NCBI GenBank assembly: GCA_021730285.1
Contig: CP082962.1
Location: 2,418,001 to 2,482,000 of the forward strand
DNA from: Desulfovibrio sp. JY
GTDB lineage: Bacteria; Desulfobacterota; Desulfovibrionia; Desulfovibrionales; Desulfovibrionaceae
DNA length: 64,000 bases
Direction: 5' to 3'
Made by a program: the position numbers and the translations under genes. Below the pieces are notes generated by a model. That model made no database searches. It was given only the letters and a program-made list of their open reading frames with translations, and was not told the origin of the DNA. Positions 44,893-53,847 of the stretch are shown in pieces (position 1 is the first letter of the stretch; each line of letters starts with the position of its first letter).

Positions 44893-45956
44893 AACACCTC
44901 TTTGGGCTTGTTGAATTTTCGAAAAACAATATTGAAATAGAGAGCAATTCCCTTGGCTCTGTATAACGACTTCTTGCGGAGTATGGATAATACTAGCCGG
45001 AAGTAAATAGTTTACTATTCTGGTTGGTTAGCCGTAAAAAATAGAATCCAAGACCATCGAAAGCTCTCAGACTGGCACTATCGCATTGATTTGGCATATC
45101 ATGAGGCGGTTCAATCATGCCACCGGCCCTGTCGCTATTTAGCTATTTATATCTGACAATACTCTTGTCGCAAGAGGTAGTCAATATTTATAATTAGCTA
45201 GGGCTCTGCTTTAAAATTTTTGATACCAGTTGGCTACGTGGTTCATTGGTTTAGCTTCAGCGTCCTTGATGGTGTAGCGGTCCCCGATTTTGTGAACAAC
45301 TACCTATTGGAGAGGAAAGATTCACAGTGGTTTTTTGTAAATGTCCCGACGACGCTTCTGCACCCAACGCTCACCTTCGGCTTCTCCGCTAACTTCTTCT
45401 TGAAGTTATCCCGAAGCATTTTAATATCATCGAGAAGAATGGCGAGAATGCGATGAGTTGCAACGCATTCCTGTGTAAGGGGCTTACCATCTGCATTGGT
45501 AAAAGCTGTCCTGATCAAAAACGTGGGAAACCGCGTTTTTGGTCCTTCCCCATGGTCAAAATCGCAGAATCCTGCCATCGGGACCAGTCAAATTGACTGA
45601 AAATCAGCTTTTTCTATGAAATTCCCTGTGATTTCACTCCTGGATAGCTGACATGGACGTGAAAAACACAGGGTCCTGTGACTTTTGACCTCCGAAAAAA
45701 CGTGTAAAAAGCATTTTTTCAGTCTGTGCAGCTTCCTGCATTTTTTATCACTCTGTTTTTATAAGATTTTATTCGATAACGGCAGCTCCACCGTTGTTCC
45801 CGTTCCATCCCCAATGGGACAGCTTCCGCCCCAACGGCCAGCAGCGACACTGGCACCGATCCCGGGCGCTGACGGAGAACCCGCACACTTCTGTTAAAAA
45901 GTGGTGGACCTCCGGGGCAGGGACGTCCACCTGAATCGACGGGGTAAACCAAGATT
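44893..45956. other. Kilobase without a secure gene
   Basis: A 92-codon minus-strand frame (45300-45578) is open and not extreme in composition but has no ribosome site, so it is listed only here. The 45580-45760 part is R-related (separate entry). The remainder up to 45956 contains short hairpins (GGACCTCCGGGGCAGGGACGTCC near 45905) and nothing I recognise. Confidence 0.4.
45583..45760 (-). repeat. R-related sequence with both palindromes
   Basis: Contains an exact TGCAGCTTCCTGCA (45727-45740), the reverse complement of the R1/R3 palindrome, and CACAGGGTCCTGTG (45667-45680), matching CGCAG-AGTC-CTGCG of R with a paired change on both arms. The rest is too diverged for an end-to-end match. 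Confidence 0.55.
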
Positions 45957-46232
45957 TTACACGAGATTGTTGTCAAATAAAGCAATCTTTACAAGCATAT
46001 CCAACCCGAAGATCTTGACAATCCTTGCTTCACCTACAGTCCAATCTCGTTCCATGGCGAGCTTTCTTTGCTTCTTGATCATGTCAATATTTTCTTTGAA
46101 CTGTTCTGGGCTGTATAAGACACGATAATGCGCGTAGATTTCTTTGTTGCATTTTTCACATAAGAAGTTGCAATGGCATCTATAATTCGGATAAAACAAA
46201 TGGGTTTCATCCCATAGGCATTTCTTCTGCAT
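45957..46232 (-). CDS. Small zinc-finger-like protein, paralogue A
   Basis: 91 residues from the ATG at 46232, which has AGGA upstream. It begins MQKKCLWDETHLF and has CHCNFLCEKCNKE, giving enough Cys/His for one zinc site. The start KKCLWDE(T/S)H is shared with the next gene upstream (46329-46790), showing common descent. Located just downstream of the integrase, as small accessory genes often are in mobile elements. Function unknown. Confidence 0.62.
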   Translation of the reverse strand: MQKKCLWDETHLFYPNYRCHCNFLCEKCNKEIYAHYRVLYSPEQFKENIDMIKKQRKLAMERDWTVGEARIVKIFGLDMLVKIALFDNNLV

Positions 46233-46263
46233 GGTACTATCCTTATTTTGTCTTTGAAAAATG

Positions 46264-46300
46264 AAAGACGAGGAGTCTGTGCTAGAGCCCACTCGTCTTT
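46264..46300 (-). terminator. Terminator between the two zinc-finger-like genes
   Basis: AAAGACGAG (46264-46272) pairs with CTCGTCTTT (46292-46300). A T-rich tail follows on the minus strand. A near twin lies at 46828-46863. Confidence 0.75.
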
Positions 46301-46328
46301 CCTTGTTGCTTGTTTTGACTTAGTTCTT

Positions 46329-46790
46329 TTATTTTACCTTTTGTATTGCTTTTTCTAAATCAGCGACCATGTCGCCACCTTCTTTCTTTATATTAGTAAG
46401 AATTGCTTCAATTTCTTTTACGCTATAATATTCTTTCAACGGCAAATAGAATTTCTTGTAGCAATCGCTGCAAAGATATCTAAAGTCTTCATCTTTTCCT
46501 GTGTGGAAAATATCTCCGCACATGAGGCACGTTTTCTCCACACCCTGAATCTGTTTGGATATTAAATCGTACTGGTTTTTGAACTCCGAGTTGTCGTCAA
46601 TCATGCCGTTCAGCTGGTGCAGCATTTTAAACAGCTTAATGTTCTTCACGAAGTCATACCAGGAGTAGGTTTTGCTGTATGATTTTGTAAAAATGTCGTA
46701 GTAGCATTTTGGACAAAGAACTTTGTACTCTTCATTTTCTTTCACTTCAAATTCGTGGGATTCATCCCACAAGCATTTCTTAGTAGACAT
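46329..46790 (-). CDS. Zinc-finger-like protein, paralogue B
   Basis: 153 residues. It has MSTKKCLWDESHEF and VLCPKCYYD at the N-terminus, and a second set CLMCGDIF and YLCSDCYKKFY around residues 90-115. This looks like two zinc knuckles, each followed by a helical segment. It shares the KKCLWDE start with paralogue A. Lies 78 bp beyond the integrase stop with a terminator between, so separately transcribed. Function unknown; a nucleic-acid-binding accessory factor is possible. Confidence 0.65.
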   Translation of the reverse strand: MSTKKCLWDESHEFEVKENEEYKVLCPKCYYDIFTKSYSKTYSWYDFVKNIKLFKMLHQLNGMIDDNSEFKNQYDLISKQIQGVEKTCLMCGDIFHTGKDEDFRYLCSDCYKKFYLPLKEYYSVKEIEAILTNIKKEGGDMVADLEKAIQKVK

Positions 46791-46827
46791 AGAATACCTC
46801 TTCTTTTGTTTGGGTTAGACAAATAAG

Positions 46828-46863
46828 AAAGACGAGGAATCTCCGACAAGGTTCCTCGTCCTT
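46828..46863 (-). terminator. Integrase terminator
   Basis: AAAGACGAGGAA pairs with TTCCTCGTCCTT (one mismatch) with a T-rich tail on the minus strand, 6 bp beyond the integrase stop. The stem start is the same as in the terminator at 46264. Confidence 0.75.
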
Positions 46864-46868
46864 CACGT

Positions 46869-47993
46869 TTAAGCCACTTCCAATGCGGGTAACAGTTTGA
46901 CTGCTCGTTCCTTTTCGCCCTCCATGTAGTGGTAATAGGTGTCTGCCGTCATCTTCACCGTGGCATGCCCCATCATCTTGGATACAGCAGCCAGGTCAGC
47001 ACCTTTGCTGAGCAGGGTGGTCGCAAACAGGTGCCGAAGATCATACATCCGAGTAGGGTAGGTGATTCCGGCGCGCTGACAGGCATGCTTGAACGCTTTT
47101 CGGATCGTCGTCAGCTTCCGTCCCATGTACTCGATGACATATTCGGACTGGCTCGATGCCTTCTCCTCCTCCAGACGCTTCAGGAAGGCGGGATTGATCG
47201 GGACCGTCCGATAGGTCTTGGTTTTGGTGGCGTAGATACGCACAGTGCCAGCGGTGAAATCGATGTTCTCCCAACGTAGTGACAGGAGCTCCGATTCCCC
47301 TGGTCGAGTGCCCAGGTTGAAGCACACCTCCATCGCCCATCTCAGGTGTGGTTCGGCACAGGCCATGATCTTCTTGGCGTCGTCCAGGGTCAGCTTCAAG
47401 TCCCAGGGCTGGACCTTGGGCTTTCTCCAGTTTTTCAGCGGGTTGACTTTGGTCAAACCATTTTCGATGCCGAAGTTGAAGATGAAACTCAAATAATCAC
47501 AGTACTTATTCACCGTGTACTGCGATCTGGTCTTCTTGGTGGTGCCGCTGACGCCTTTGAAGTGCAGGATGAACGGAACCATGTCGCCCTGGTAGGTCAG
47601 GGAGTCGACTGGTTTGTCACCGATCACAGGTACGAACTGGTTCTCCAGCAATCGTTCGATGTTGCGGATGTGCTTATCCGTCCGTCCTGATGCACGCATG
47701 TGATCCAGGTAACGGTGGCCAAGCTCGAGCAGGGTGATCCCGACAGGTTTCTGTCCGAGGACTTCTCCCGTGGGCGCATCCGTCATGCTGACGGTCTTGA
47801 CCACCTGGACGGATGCCGTAGCTGTCGCAGGATCTGGAATTTCCAGACCATGCTCGATAGCATCTTGAACCGCTTTGTCGAAGACCTGTGCTTTGGCTTG
47901 AGCAAGATCACCACGACCAAAGGATTTGTCGTGTCTTTTGCCGTTGACATGCCAATAGACCATCCAACGGCTATCACGTTGATAGACACCCAT
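46869..47993 (-). CDS. int: Phage-type tyrosine recombinase/integrase
   Basis: 374 residues. The N-terminal 60 residues (MGVYQRDSRWMVYWHVNGKR) look like an arm-binding AP2-like domain. A core-binding helical region spans about 85-190, and the catalytic domain follows with Arg in LGTRPGESELLSLRW, the HxxR box as YDLRHLFATTLL, the second His in MMGH and the Tyr in TADTYYHY. All catalytic residues are present. It presumably integrates and excises the surrounding island. The tRNA-Val fragment 5.9 kb away is a candidate remnant of an attachment locus, but no att core was matched. Confidence 0.93.
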   Translation of the reverse strand: MGVYQRDSRWMVYWHVNGKRHDKSFGRGDLAQAKAQVFDKAVQDAIEHGLEIPDPATATASVQVVKTVSMTDAPTGEVLGQKPVGITLLELGHRYLDHMRASGRTDKHIRNIERLLENQFVPVIGDKPVDSLTYQGDMVPFILHFKGVSGTTKKTRSQYTVNKYCDYLSFIFNFGIENGLTKVNPLKNWRKPKVQPWDLKLTLDDAKKIMACAEPHLRWAMEVCFNLGTRPGESELLSLRWENIDFTAGTVRIYATKTKTYRTVPINPAFLKRLEEEKASSQSEYVIEYMGRKLTTIRKAFKHACQRAGITYPTRMYDLRHLFATTLLSKGADLAAVSKMMGHATVKMTADTYYHYMEGEKERAVKLLPALEVA

Positions 47994-48098
47994 AAATAAC
48001 CTCTTCTGTTTCAGGTTGATGTTCGAATTGAATGCGTAAGAGAAATCCAGGAGAGAAAGGGATTCAAATAAAGGGGAGGTAAATCCCCTTGTTAAAGC

Positions 48099-48656
48099 TT
48101 AGATCGATTTTAGCAAAATTTCTTCGACTTCTTCCTCCTTCACGCCTAGGTATCTTCGTGTGATGCTCGGGCTGCTATGATTGAGCCTTTTTGCTATAAC
48201 TTCCCACGAAGTGCCGTGAGTCTTTCTTTGATGGTAACAGAAGGTCTTCCTCAAGGTGTGAGCCCCGGCATTGATATGTAAATTGATCGCATCGCACCAT
48301 TGCTGCACATACATTGTTACTGCGTATGTGGTTAAAGGACTGTTCTTACCCTTTCGACTCTTGAACAGAAACAGTTCATCCTTGGGCTCGATGGTCTTCA
48401 AGTACTCATCAAGTGCCTCCTTGATTTCCTTGTTGATCATGAAAACGTTCTCTTTGCCCGTCTTTTTTTCACGAATGACAATGCGATCACCGACATTGAC
48501 GTGTTTTACATCCGATATTCTGAGTACAAGGATGTCCTGTACCCGGAGTCCAGTGTTGATCCCCATGATGAACAACAATTTGTTGCGAGGTTGATCCGAC
48601 AAGAGCTTTTTTATGCTCCTGATGTCACGTGCGCTAGTTATTGGCTCGACCTTCAT
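48099..48656 (-). CDS. Short tyrosine recombinase (catalytic domain only)
   Basis: 185 residues from the ATG at 48656, which has GGAGG upstream. Only the catalytic domain is present: Arg in NTGLRVQDILVLR, the His-Arg box as GAHTLRKTFCYH, a second His in LNHSSPSITRRYLGV with the nucleophile Tyr. The core-binding domain is missing, as in small plasmid or phage resolvase-like integrases. Same direction as the larger integrase 105 bp downstream; it may resolve multimers or help in excision. Confidence 0.88.
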   Translation of the reverse strand: MKVEPITSARDIRSIKKLLSDQPRNKLLFIMGINTGLRVQDILVLRISDVKHVNVGDRIVIREKKTGKENVFMINKEIKEALDEYLKTIEPKDELFLFKSRKGKNSPLTTYAVTMYVQQWCDAINLHINAGAHTLRKTFCYHQRKTHGTSWEVIAKRLNHSSPSITRRYLGVKEEEVEEILLKSI

Positions 48657-48989
48657 AAAATCCTCCAATTGGGTTTTTCAATTTTAGGAGGCCGGAAAGA
48701 AACATTGAAAATTGCCCCCTTCACACTGGGCCTTGAAAAGTGCAAGATAACCGCTTATAGTTCTTGCAGTTCTTGATTTTGCTCGGGCCAATTTACGTTA
48801 TTGGGTAAAACCGTTCTTTGCCCTAGTTCATTAAAACGTATTTCTGAATTATTATATCTGTAGTTTTGTGGCTAAAATCGCAAATAACTTGCGAAGAATC
48901 GTGCGCTGTCTATCTGACAGATTTTGTCTAAGATTACGTCAGTATAGGCGAAGTCTTTTCATTCCCAAAAAAGTACAGTGGCATTATTC
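48657..48989. other. Intergenic region, no gene seen
   Basis: AT-rich. Contains the short IR TTTTTCAATTTT..GAAAATTG near 48675-48712 and otherwise nothing recognised. Confidence 0.4.
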
Positions 48990-48994
48990 GCGTT

Positions 48995-49036
48995 AAAAAA
49001 GAAGAAATGCCACGCAGACGAATCCGCATGACATTT
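48995..49036 (-). terminator. Terminator of the HTH-family gene at 49048
   Basis: AAATG..CAC..GCAGACGAATCCGC..CATTT forms a long imperfect stem (49005-49036). AAAAAAGAAG on the plus strand gives the T-rich tail on the minus strand. Confidence 0.75.
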
Positions 49037-49047
49037 CAGTTGGAGTG

Positions 49048-49425
49048 TTATGGGAGAATCTTGGTCAAGATGATTTTCCCGTCGCTGACCTCGAGCGAAA
49101 ACTCGTCGTTTTCGTTGACTTCGAGATCACCGAGATCGTGGGCCTTGAGGTTAATCTTCAGGATGCCCTGTTTCACCTTCGGCCGCTTCGAGTCCTTCAG
49201 GTACAATCCCTTCACGTCGTAGAGCACGCGATCCGTGCTGATGAGTTTCAGAAGGTACTGCTTGAGCGTCTGCTTGTGCTTGATGTTCATGCGCTCCATT
49301 ATCGTAGGAGCATCCAGACCTTCTTTGACAAGGCTACGAAGAGTCTTCGGATCGTACTTCGATTCGATCTTCTTCTTCGCCTTCCCGTCCGAAACGTCAG
49401 TTGAATTACCATTCTTGACTCCCAT
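49048..49425 (-). CDS. HTH/beta-hairpin protein (divergent copy 3)
   Basis: 125 residues. A basic N-terminal tail is followed by LRSLVKEGLDAPTIMERMNI and TLKQYLLKLISTDRVLY, which line up with the helix-turn-helix of the proteins at 15088 and 38218. The C-terminal LKAHDLGDLEVNENDEFSLE and GKIILTKIL line up with their hairpin tail. Identity is low but the order and spacing are the same. It stands alone between the recombinases and the replication gene and could be the element's own regulator, of which the shorter copies are satellites. Confidence 0.68.
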   Translation of the reverse strand: MGVKNGNSTDVSDGKAKKKIESKYDPKTLRSLVKEGLDAPTIMERMNIKHKQTLKQYLLKLISTDRVLYDVKGLYLKDSKRPKVKQGILKINLKAHDLGDLEVNENDEFSLEVSDGKIILTKILP

Positions 49426-49731
49426 AACGGCTCCGTTTGCATAGAAATGTTATTTTACAGTATATATCTCTACGAATTGCTGAAAAACGCGGAAAAACGC
49501 GCATTTTCGGGGTTAAAATGCATCAAATTTCTCGTGTTTCTGGGGTGGAATTCGTAAATTGGCAGGAGGAGCCCGTTTCCGGGGTTTTTGCTGTCGGGGG
49601 ACACAAACCATAGGACGAGCCCCGAACGCGCAGGAGAAGGGATTTTACAGGGGGTGTCCCAGGACCGGTTTCGTGGCTGGAGCAGGAGATGGGCAGATTG
49701 TCGCAAGGATTTTGCCGTTCGAACAAGAAAA

Positions 49732-49754
49732 AGGCCCTCACTGAGTGAAGGCCT
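49732..49754 (-). terminator. Near-perfect palindromic terminator
   Basis: AGGCCCTCACTGAGTGAAGGCCT forms an almost perfect hairpin. On the minus strand it ends in a T-run. No minus-strand gene that it would serve is visible between here and 50700, so an RNA transcript from this region is possible. Confidence 0.55.
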
Positions 49755-49908
49755 GTGTAAAGAACCTACTTTGCATTTTACAGAGTCACGATCCATCCGA
49801 ATTTCTTCAGATGGACACATGGCTCTAAGAGTCGAAAGGAACCGTTACCGGCCCTAGCACTCTGTTGCAACCGTACAAGTGGTTTTCCCACATACGGCTA
49901 CGTCAATC

Positions 49909-50055
49909 GGTATTCGATGTATCAAGGTTGTCTAGAAAGTTTAAGCAGCTTTTAATGATGCTGAGCTACTCGGAAACAGCGGGGTTAAGTTTTTATAAGT
50001 GGCAATATTTCTATAGATCATTTCAAATTTTAATTTACCTGATACATCGAATACC
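49909..50055. repeat. 147-bp element with perfect 16-bp inverted ends
   Basis: GGTATTCGATGTATCA (49909-49924) recurs as its exact reverse complement at 50040-50055. The interior is AT-rich, without a gene. Candidates are a MITE, an integrase arm-site pair or part of a replication origin. Confidence 0.65.
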
Positions 50056-50709
50056 AATCGATTGTCTCTTACAAACTTCAGTCGCCCTTGTGGAAATCAA
50101 GCTCTCCGTCTCCATAAGAATTTTCCCATAAGGGTTTCCTTTGGTCAATTTCAATCCGTTGAAGCCATCCCATGTCTAATCGCATCCATATTCCAAAGCA
50201 TGATTCCACTTGATCTGTCATGCTGTGCGAAGATCAATATTTTGATCAACGAACTTCGGTTTGCCATGAACCTCGTCCGGCAATATGGGCCACCACGACT
50301 TCTGCATCTTTGATACATACGGGCTAGCTTCCGTCGCAACCTCTCCCTTGTCTGGATTGCTCCATAACAAGTAGGTCGTTCTTGGGGAGATATGATTCGA
50401 GGAGCATCGCTGCGATCAATCCCATAGTATCCCAAGAAACGTGTATTTTTTGACTTGCTGTCTCTTCAAGAGGGGACAGCTCCCAGCGAATTTGCTAGGA
50501 CTGGATTTAAAATCTACAAAGCGCCCATGGCGTTGAGTAAATTGCAAAGTTACTTTTCTATAGTTTATTTGCCAGGTATTAATATCTCTACGAGTTGCAG
50601 CAATAGTGACGGAGTCGAAGAAGCGGATCGGTCTGCCTCTCGCTGACAAACGAACCGGGGAGTGGTTGAGGGCGGAAATTCGCTGTGCTAAAAACCTGCT
50701 GGAATCACT

Positions 50710-52716
50710 ATGGACTCCACCTGGGACGAAATTTGCCGACTGGTCCAGCAGGCCGATCAACTTGACGCTGACGGTCGTCTCAGGATTTTTGCGTATCTGG
50801 CCCAGACACTTTCCCTCATCCCTCTCCGTGACCGATTTCCGACTCAGGCCGAGATCGAGGAGCACGGTTCGCTGGCCAAAGCGGCCAAGAAGTACAAAGC
50901 TCCGATCGAGAAAGGTTGGAATCGGTGGTGTCACGAGAAGCGCCCCTTTGACCGAACGGATTGCAGCACCGACCGTGCGGGCATCGCTTGTGGCCCAGCC
51001 AGTGGTGTCCTGGTGCTCGATGTCGATAATCCCCATCTGTTTGACGTATGGATGCAAGAGCATCATCCAGATGATTCGCTGCCCGTGACCTTGAAGGTGA
51101 GAACTGGCGGCCACGGTGAGCGATTTCATTACTATTTCCAGTATCCATCCGGGGATGAACAATATTTTTGCCGTTCAGTAAAGGGAATCTTCGACATCCG
51201 TGGCATCGGTGGCCAAGTTCTTTGTCCTGGTTCGTTGCATCCAGAGACACGAAAGCCCTATATCTTTGCTGAAATGGCTCCCATTGCGCCCGCGCCGTTA
51301 TGGCTCTTGGAAATGAGCAAAAAGTCCAATGGCGGCAAGAAAGATGACGACGAACAAAGCCATCTCGACAGTATAAGCAAGAAACAGATTCTGGAGATTG
51401 CTCCTGTAGATAGTTTTTTGTCTAATTTGGATCTGTCAGATGACACTAAACAGAAAATCCTCACAACTTTTCCTCATGGGCAAAGGTCTGAACCATCTTG
51501 GTCCGTTCTTTTGGGGTTGCTCAATGCCAATGTTGATGAATCGACAATAAAAGCTATTTATCAAAGCTATCCCATTGGAGAAAAAGCAAGAGAAAATCCA
51601 AAGTGGTTTGAGCGTGAAATTGAACGAGCGAAACAAATTATTGCCCAAAATCCTATAGGGGTAAATATGCAACTCGGTTTCTCTTCTGGAGCGAGCAGTT
51701 CTTCTTCTGATTCTGAGTATGGAATTGTCAATGCGTTTGAAGTCTTAACGGCGCAAACAAGCTTTGAGTTTCTTATAGATAATTTTTGGCCAAAAGATGA
51801 ACCGTTGCTGATCACTGGGTATGGTGGGGCTGGCAAGTCAGTCCTGACATTACAAATTGCCATGGATCTTGTTTTCCCTCCAGTCAATGGGTTCTTGGAC
51901 AAATTTAAAGTGCTTCATGGCGGACATCGTGTTCTTTTTGTGCAATCTGAAAATTCTTTGGTTGGAATGCGACGGAGGCTTGAACTTATACGCAGCGCTT
52001 ACGCTATCCCAGATGATGTTATTCAGCAGAAGCTTTTCTTTCTCGGTAGAAGAAATGACATTAGGGCTTCTGGCGATATTGATAGTAAACAATTTCAAGA
52101 TATAATCAAAAAGCAGCATGGCGTGATAGGATTCGATATTCTCATCGTAGACCCGCTTATAAGTTTTCATGATAAAGATGAAAATTCAAATGACGAGATG
52201 CGTAGGCTTTTAGACAATTTTTCAGAATTTTGTGAAAGTCTCAAAATCTCGCCGTTGATCATACATCACCATGGGAAATTTAAGCAAGAAAGAGGCGTTG
52301 GTGGTGGGCGAGGTGCAAGTGCTATCGGTGATTGGTCTCCTAACACCTGGGAACTCGAATATAAAGAAAAAGACAAGAAATTCAAATTCATCCACAAAAA
52401 AGCAAGAAACTTTATGTTGAACGATGATGCTGTGCTTGAGATGCAAAATTTGAGATTTACCCCATCAACTTCTTCAGGTCAATCTAGTGGGAAAAATGAT
52501 ACTACTTACTATGTTATAAAAGCTTTACAAAATTTGAATGGAGTTGCTCAAACTCAAACGGTGCTGAAGAATGAAGTCGTTAATGTTTACAAAGCAGAAA
52601 ATCCTGCTGGAAGTATTACCGCTGTGACGGCTGTTAAGTACATCACAGATGCCGTTAATAAAAGCGCTGTTAAGGCCATCCCTGGAACAAGAGGATCGAT
52701 ATCCTATCAGCTTTAA
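50710..52716 (+). CDS. Primase-polymerase/helicase replication protein
   Basis: 668 residues. Residues of about 50-200 are an archaeo-eukaryotic-type prim-pol domain: catalytic LDVDN (Asp104, Asp106), then GGHGERFHYYF (His140). Residues of about 340-580 are a RepA/RecA-like hexameric helicase: Walker A GYGGAGKS (370-377), Walker B DILIVDPLISF and a RepA-like IIHHHGKFKQERG. The C-terminus is unassigned. This fusion is typical of satellite phages and integrative plasmids and would start the element's replication. GC content drops from the prim-pol to the helicase half, hinting at a mosaic origin. The iteron-like repeats follow directly. Confidence 0.88.
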   Translation: MDSTWDEICRLVQQADQLDADGRLRIFAYLAQTLSLIPLRDRFPTQAEIEEHGSLAKAAKKYKAPIEKGWNRWCHEKRPFDRTDCSTDRAGIACGPASGVLVLDVDNPHLFDVWMQEHHPDDSLPVTLKVRTGGHGERFHYYFQYPSGDEQYFCRSVKGIFDIRGIGGQVLCPGSLHPETRKPYIFAEMAPIAPAPLWLLEMSKKSNGGKKDDDEQSHLDSISKKQILEIAPVDSFLSNLDLSDDTKQKILTTFPHGQRSEPSWSVLLGLLNANVDESTIKAIYQSYPIGEKARENPKWFEREIERAKQIIAQNPIGVNMQLGFSSGASSSSSDSEYGIVNAFEVLTAQTSFEFLIDNFWPKDEPLLITGYGGAGKSVLTLQIAMDLVFPPVNGFLDKFKVLHGGHRVLFVQSENSLVGMRRRLELIRSAYAIPDDVIQQKLFFLGRRNDIRASGDIDSKQFQDIIKKQHGVIGFDILIVDPLISFHDKDENSNDEMRRLLDNFSEFCESLKISPLIIHHHGKFKQERGVGGGRGASAIGDWSPNTWELEYKEKDKKFKFIHKKARNFMLNDDAVLEMQNLRFTPSTSSGQSSGKNDTTYYVIKALQNLNGVAQTQTVLKNEVVNVYKAENPAGSITAVTAVKYITDAVNKSAVKAIPGTRGSISYQL

Positions 52717-52754
52717 CCCATTATACTGACAATCCACCTGCAAGATTTGTTGGG

Positions 52755-52900
52755 TTGCAACGGTTGCAACTTTCGACAAAATTTCAACTTGCAACAAAAA
52801 ATCTAAAGATTTTAATTTGTTACTGCTGTTTTTCAGCTGCAACTGCAAGTTTGCGGTTTGCAACTGTAACCCATTAAAATCTTTCAGGTTCAACTGCAAA
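52755..52900 (+). repeat. Iteron-like TTGCAAC repeats
   Basis: TTGCAAC occurs exactly at 52755, 52764, 52789 and 52858, with CTGCAAC at 52837 and a partial copy at 52894, inside about 145 AT-rich bp. This starts 39 bp after the replication gene. Short direct repeats beside a rep gene are the usual form of an origin; the unequal spacing (9, 25, 69) is less regular than in classical iterons. Confidence 0.6.
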
Positions 52901-52917
52901 AATTTGGTTATATATTA

Positions 52918-52944
52918 GAGGGGGGTTGCTAAACGCACCCCCTC
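52918..52944. terminator. GC hairpin GAGGGGG / CCCCCTC
   Basis: GAGGGGG (52918-52924) and CCCCCTC (52938-52944) pair around a loop containing TTGCTAAACGCA. No T-run on either side; a structural element of the possible origin or a weak terminator. Confidence 0.45.
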
Positions 52945-53795
52945 CTGTCTCACAATAGTTTAGCAATGTTGAAGAAGCAGAAACTTTTCCTGCTAAAGGA
53001 ACGAAAGAAACTTTCAGCAACTTTTAAAACAAACTTTGCTTATCTTTCTCCAATTTGAAAAGAGTTTTTTTAAAGATATGGAATTTGCTAAGTTTAAAAA
53101 GTTTTGCAAAAATCTGTGTAAAAATGCTTTCGCTTGCAAATGAGACAGAGCAGACAATTGCCGTCAATGTCTGTGTAACTACTGAATCTATATCTAAACC
53201 ATATAGCGTGCAGGAGCTTGTCCTTAAAAACTTTTCAACCTATGGAAATTAATCATTGGTTATAAAATTTGTAATTGATCTATTCGCTGTGGTTGGCGAC
53301 GTGGGTTGATAGAGCTTTTGCTGTCGATGGAGATGTTATAGATATTATTTGCACACTGTTTTTTATGTCAAATGCGAGGGAAGAGGGGTAGCCGAGCCTT
53401 TTCTGTTTATTCTCTTTTTCTCTGCCTCAGGTAATGACGTATGCTGACCGGGGAGGACCAGGCCTGTCTCGTGGACGATCCAGGGGAAGCTGGGGAGTGG
53501 TCGCAGCTGGCCACGCAGATGGGGATGATGTCTGAGCCAGCCTATGGGGAGCCCATGCTGATGACTACTAGTGACGATGCCGCCGGGTAGAAAGTGGGGC
53601 GCTTCTGCCAATCTGCTTAAATCGCTCCGTTATCCTGAGACAATTTCTCGATCTGGGTGTCGACTGCCCCTGGTCCTGGTCACAGTGATTTGGTCTGAAT
53701 TTCCATCAAATTTTCTCGGTTTTTAGCGTCACTGCGAAAAGTGCAGGAACCTGCATTTTATAAAATACTAATTTTACAAGTTTTTATTGAAACAA
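52945..53795. other. Gene-free stretch with an R-related tail
   Basis: No frame here has a ribosome site. About 53640-53790 is R-related: GGTCCTGGTCACAGTGATTT, TTGGTCTGAATTTC and the palindrome variant TGCAGGAACCTGCA (53742-53755). A frame of 65 codons at 53055 starts with TTG without a ribosome site and was not accepted. Confidence 0.4.
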
Positions 53796-53823
53796 AAAGG
53801 GCAGCCGTTGCTGACTGCCCTTT
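53796..53823 (-). terminator. Terminator of the TGT-like gene
   Basis: AAAGGGCAG pairs with CTGCCCTTT around a 10-base loop; T-rich on the minus strand beyond the stem. Confidence 0.85.
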
Positions 53824-53847
53824 CCCCACTGGGTATTTCATCCCAGC

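Larger units (their letters stand above)
49426..50709. other. 1.3-kb non-coding region before the replication gene
   Basis: No frame here has a convincing ribosome site. It contains ACGCGGAAAAACGCGC (49488-49503), a minus-strand terminator palindrome (49732-49754), the inverted-repeat element 49909-50055 and one TTGCAAC (49865). Its position upstream of the primase-helicase suggests replication control or an origin. Confidence 0.45.

Noticed and set aside
45300-45578. 92-codon minus-strand frame
   Set aside because: Open and plausible in composition, but there is no ribosome site, no neighbour to couple with and no recognised motif; not listed as a gene.
50416-51162. 248-codon minus-strand frame over the start of the replication gene
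   Set aside because: It is antisense to the prim-pol domain whose catalytic motifs are clear on the plus strand.
53055-53252. 65-codon plus-strand frame
   Set aside because: TTG start without a ribosome site in AT-rich DNA; no motif.
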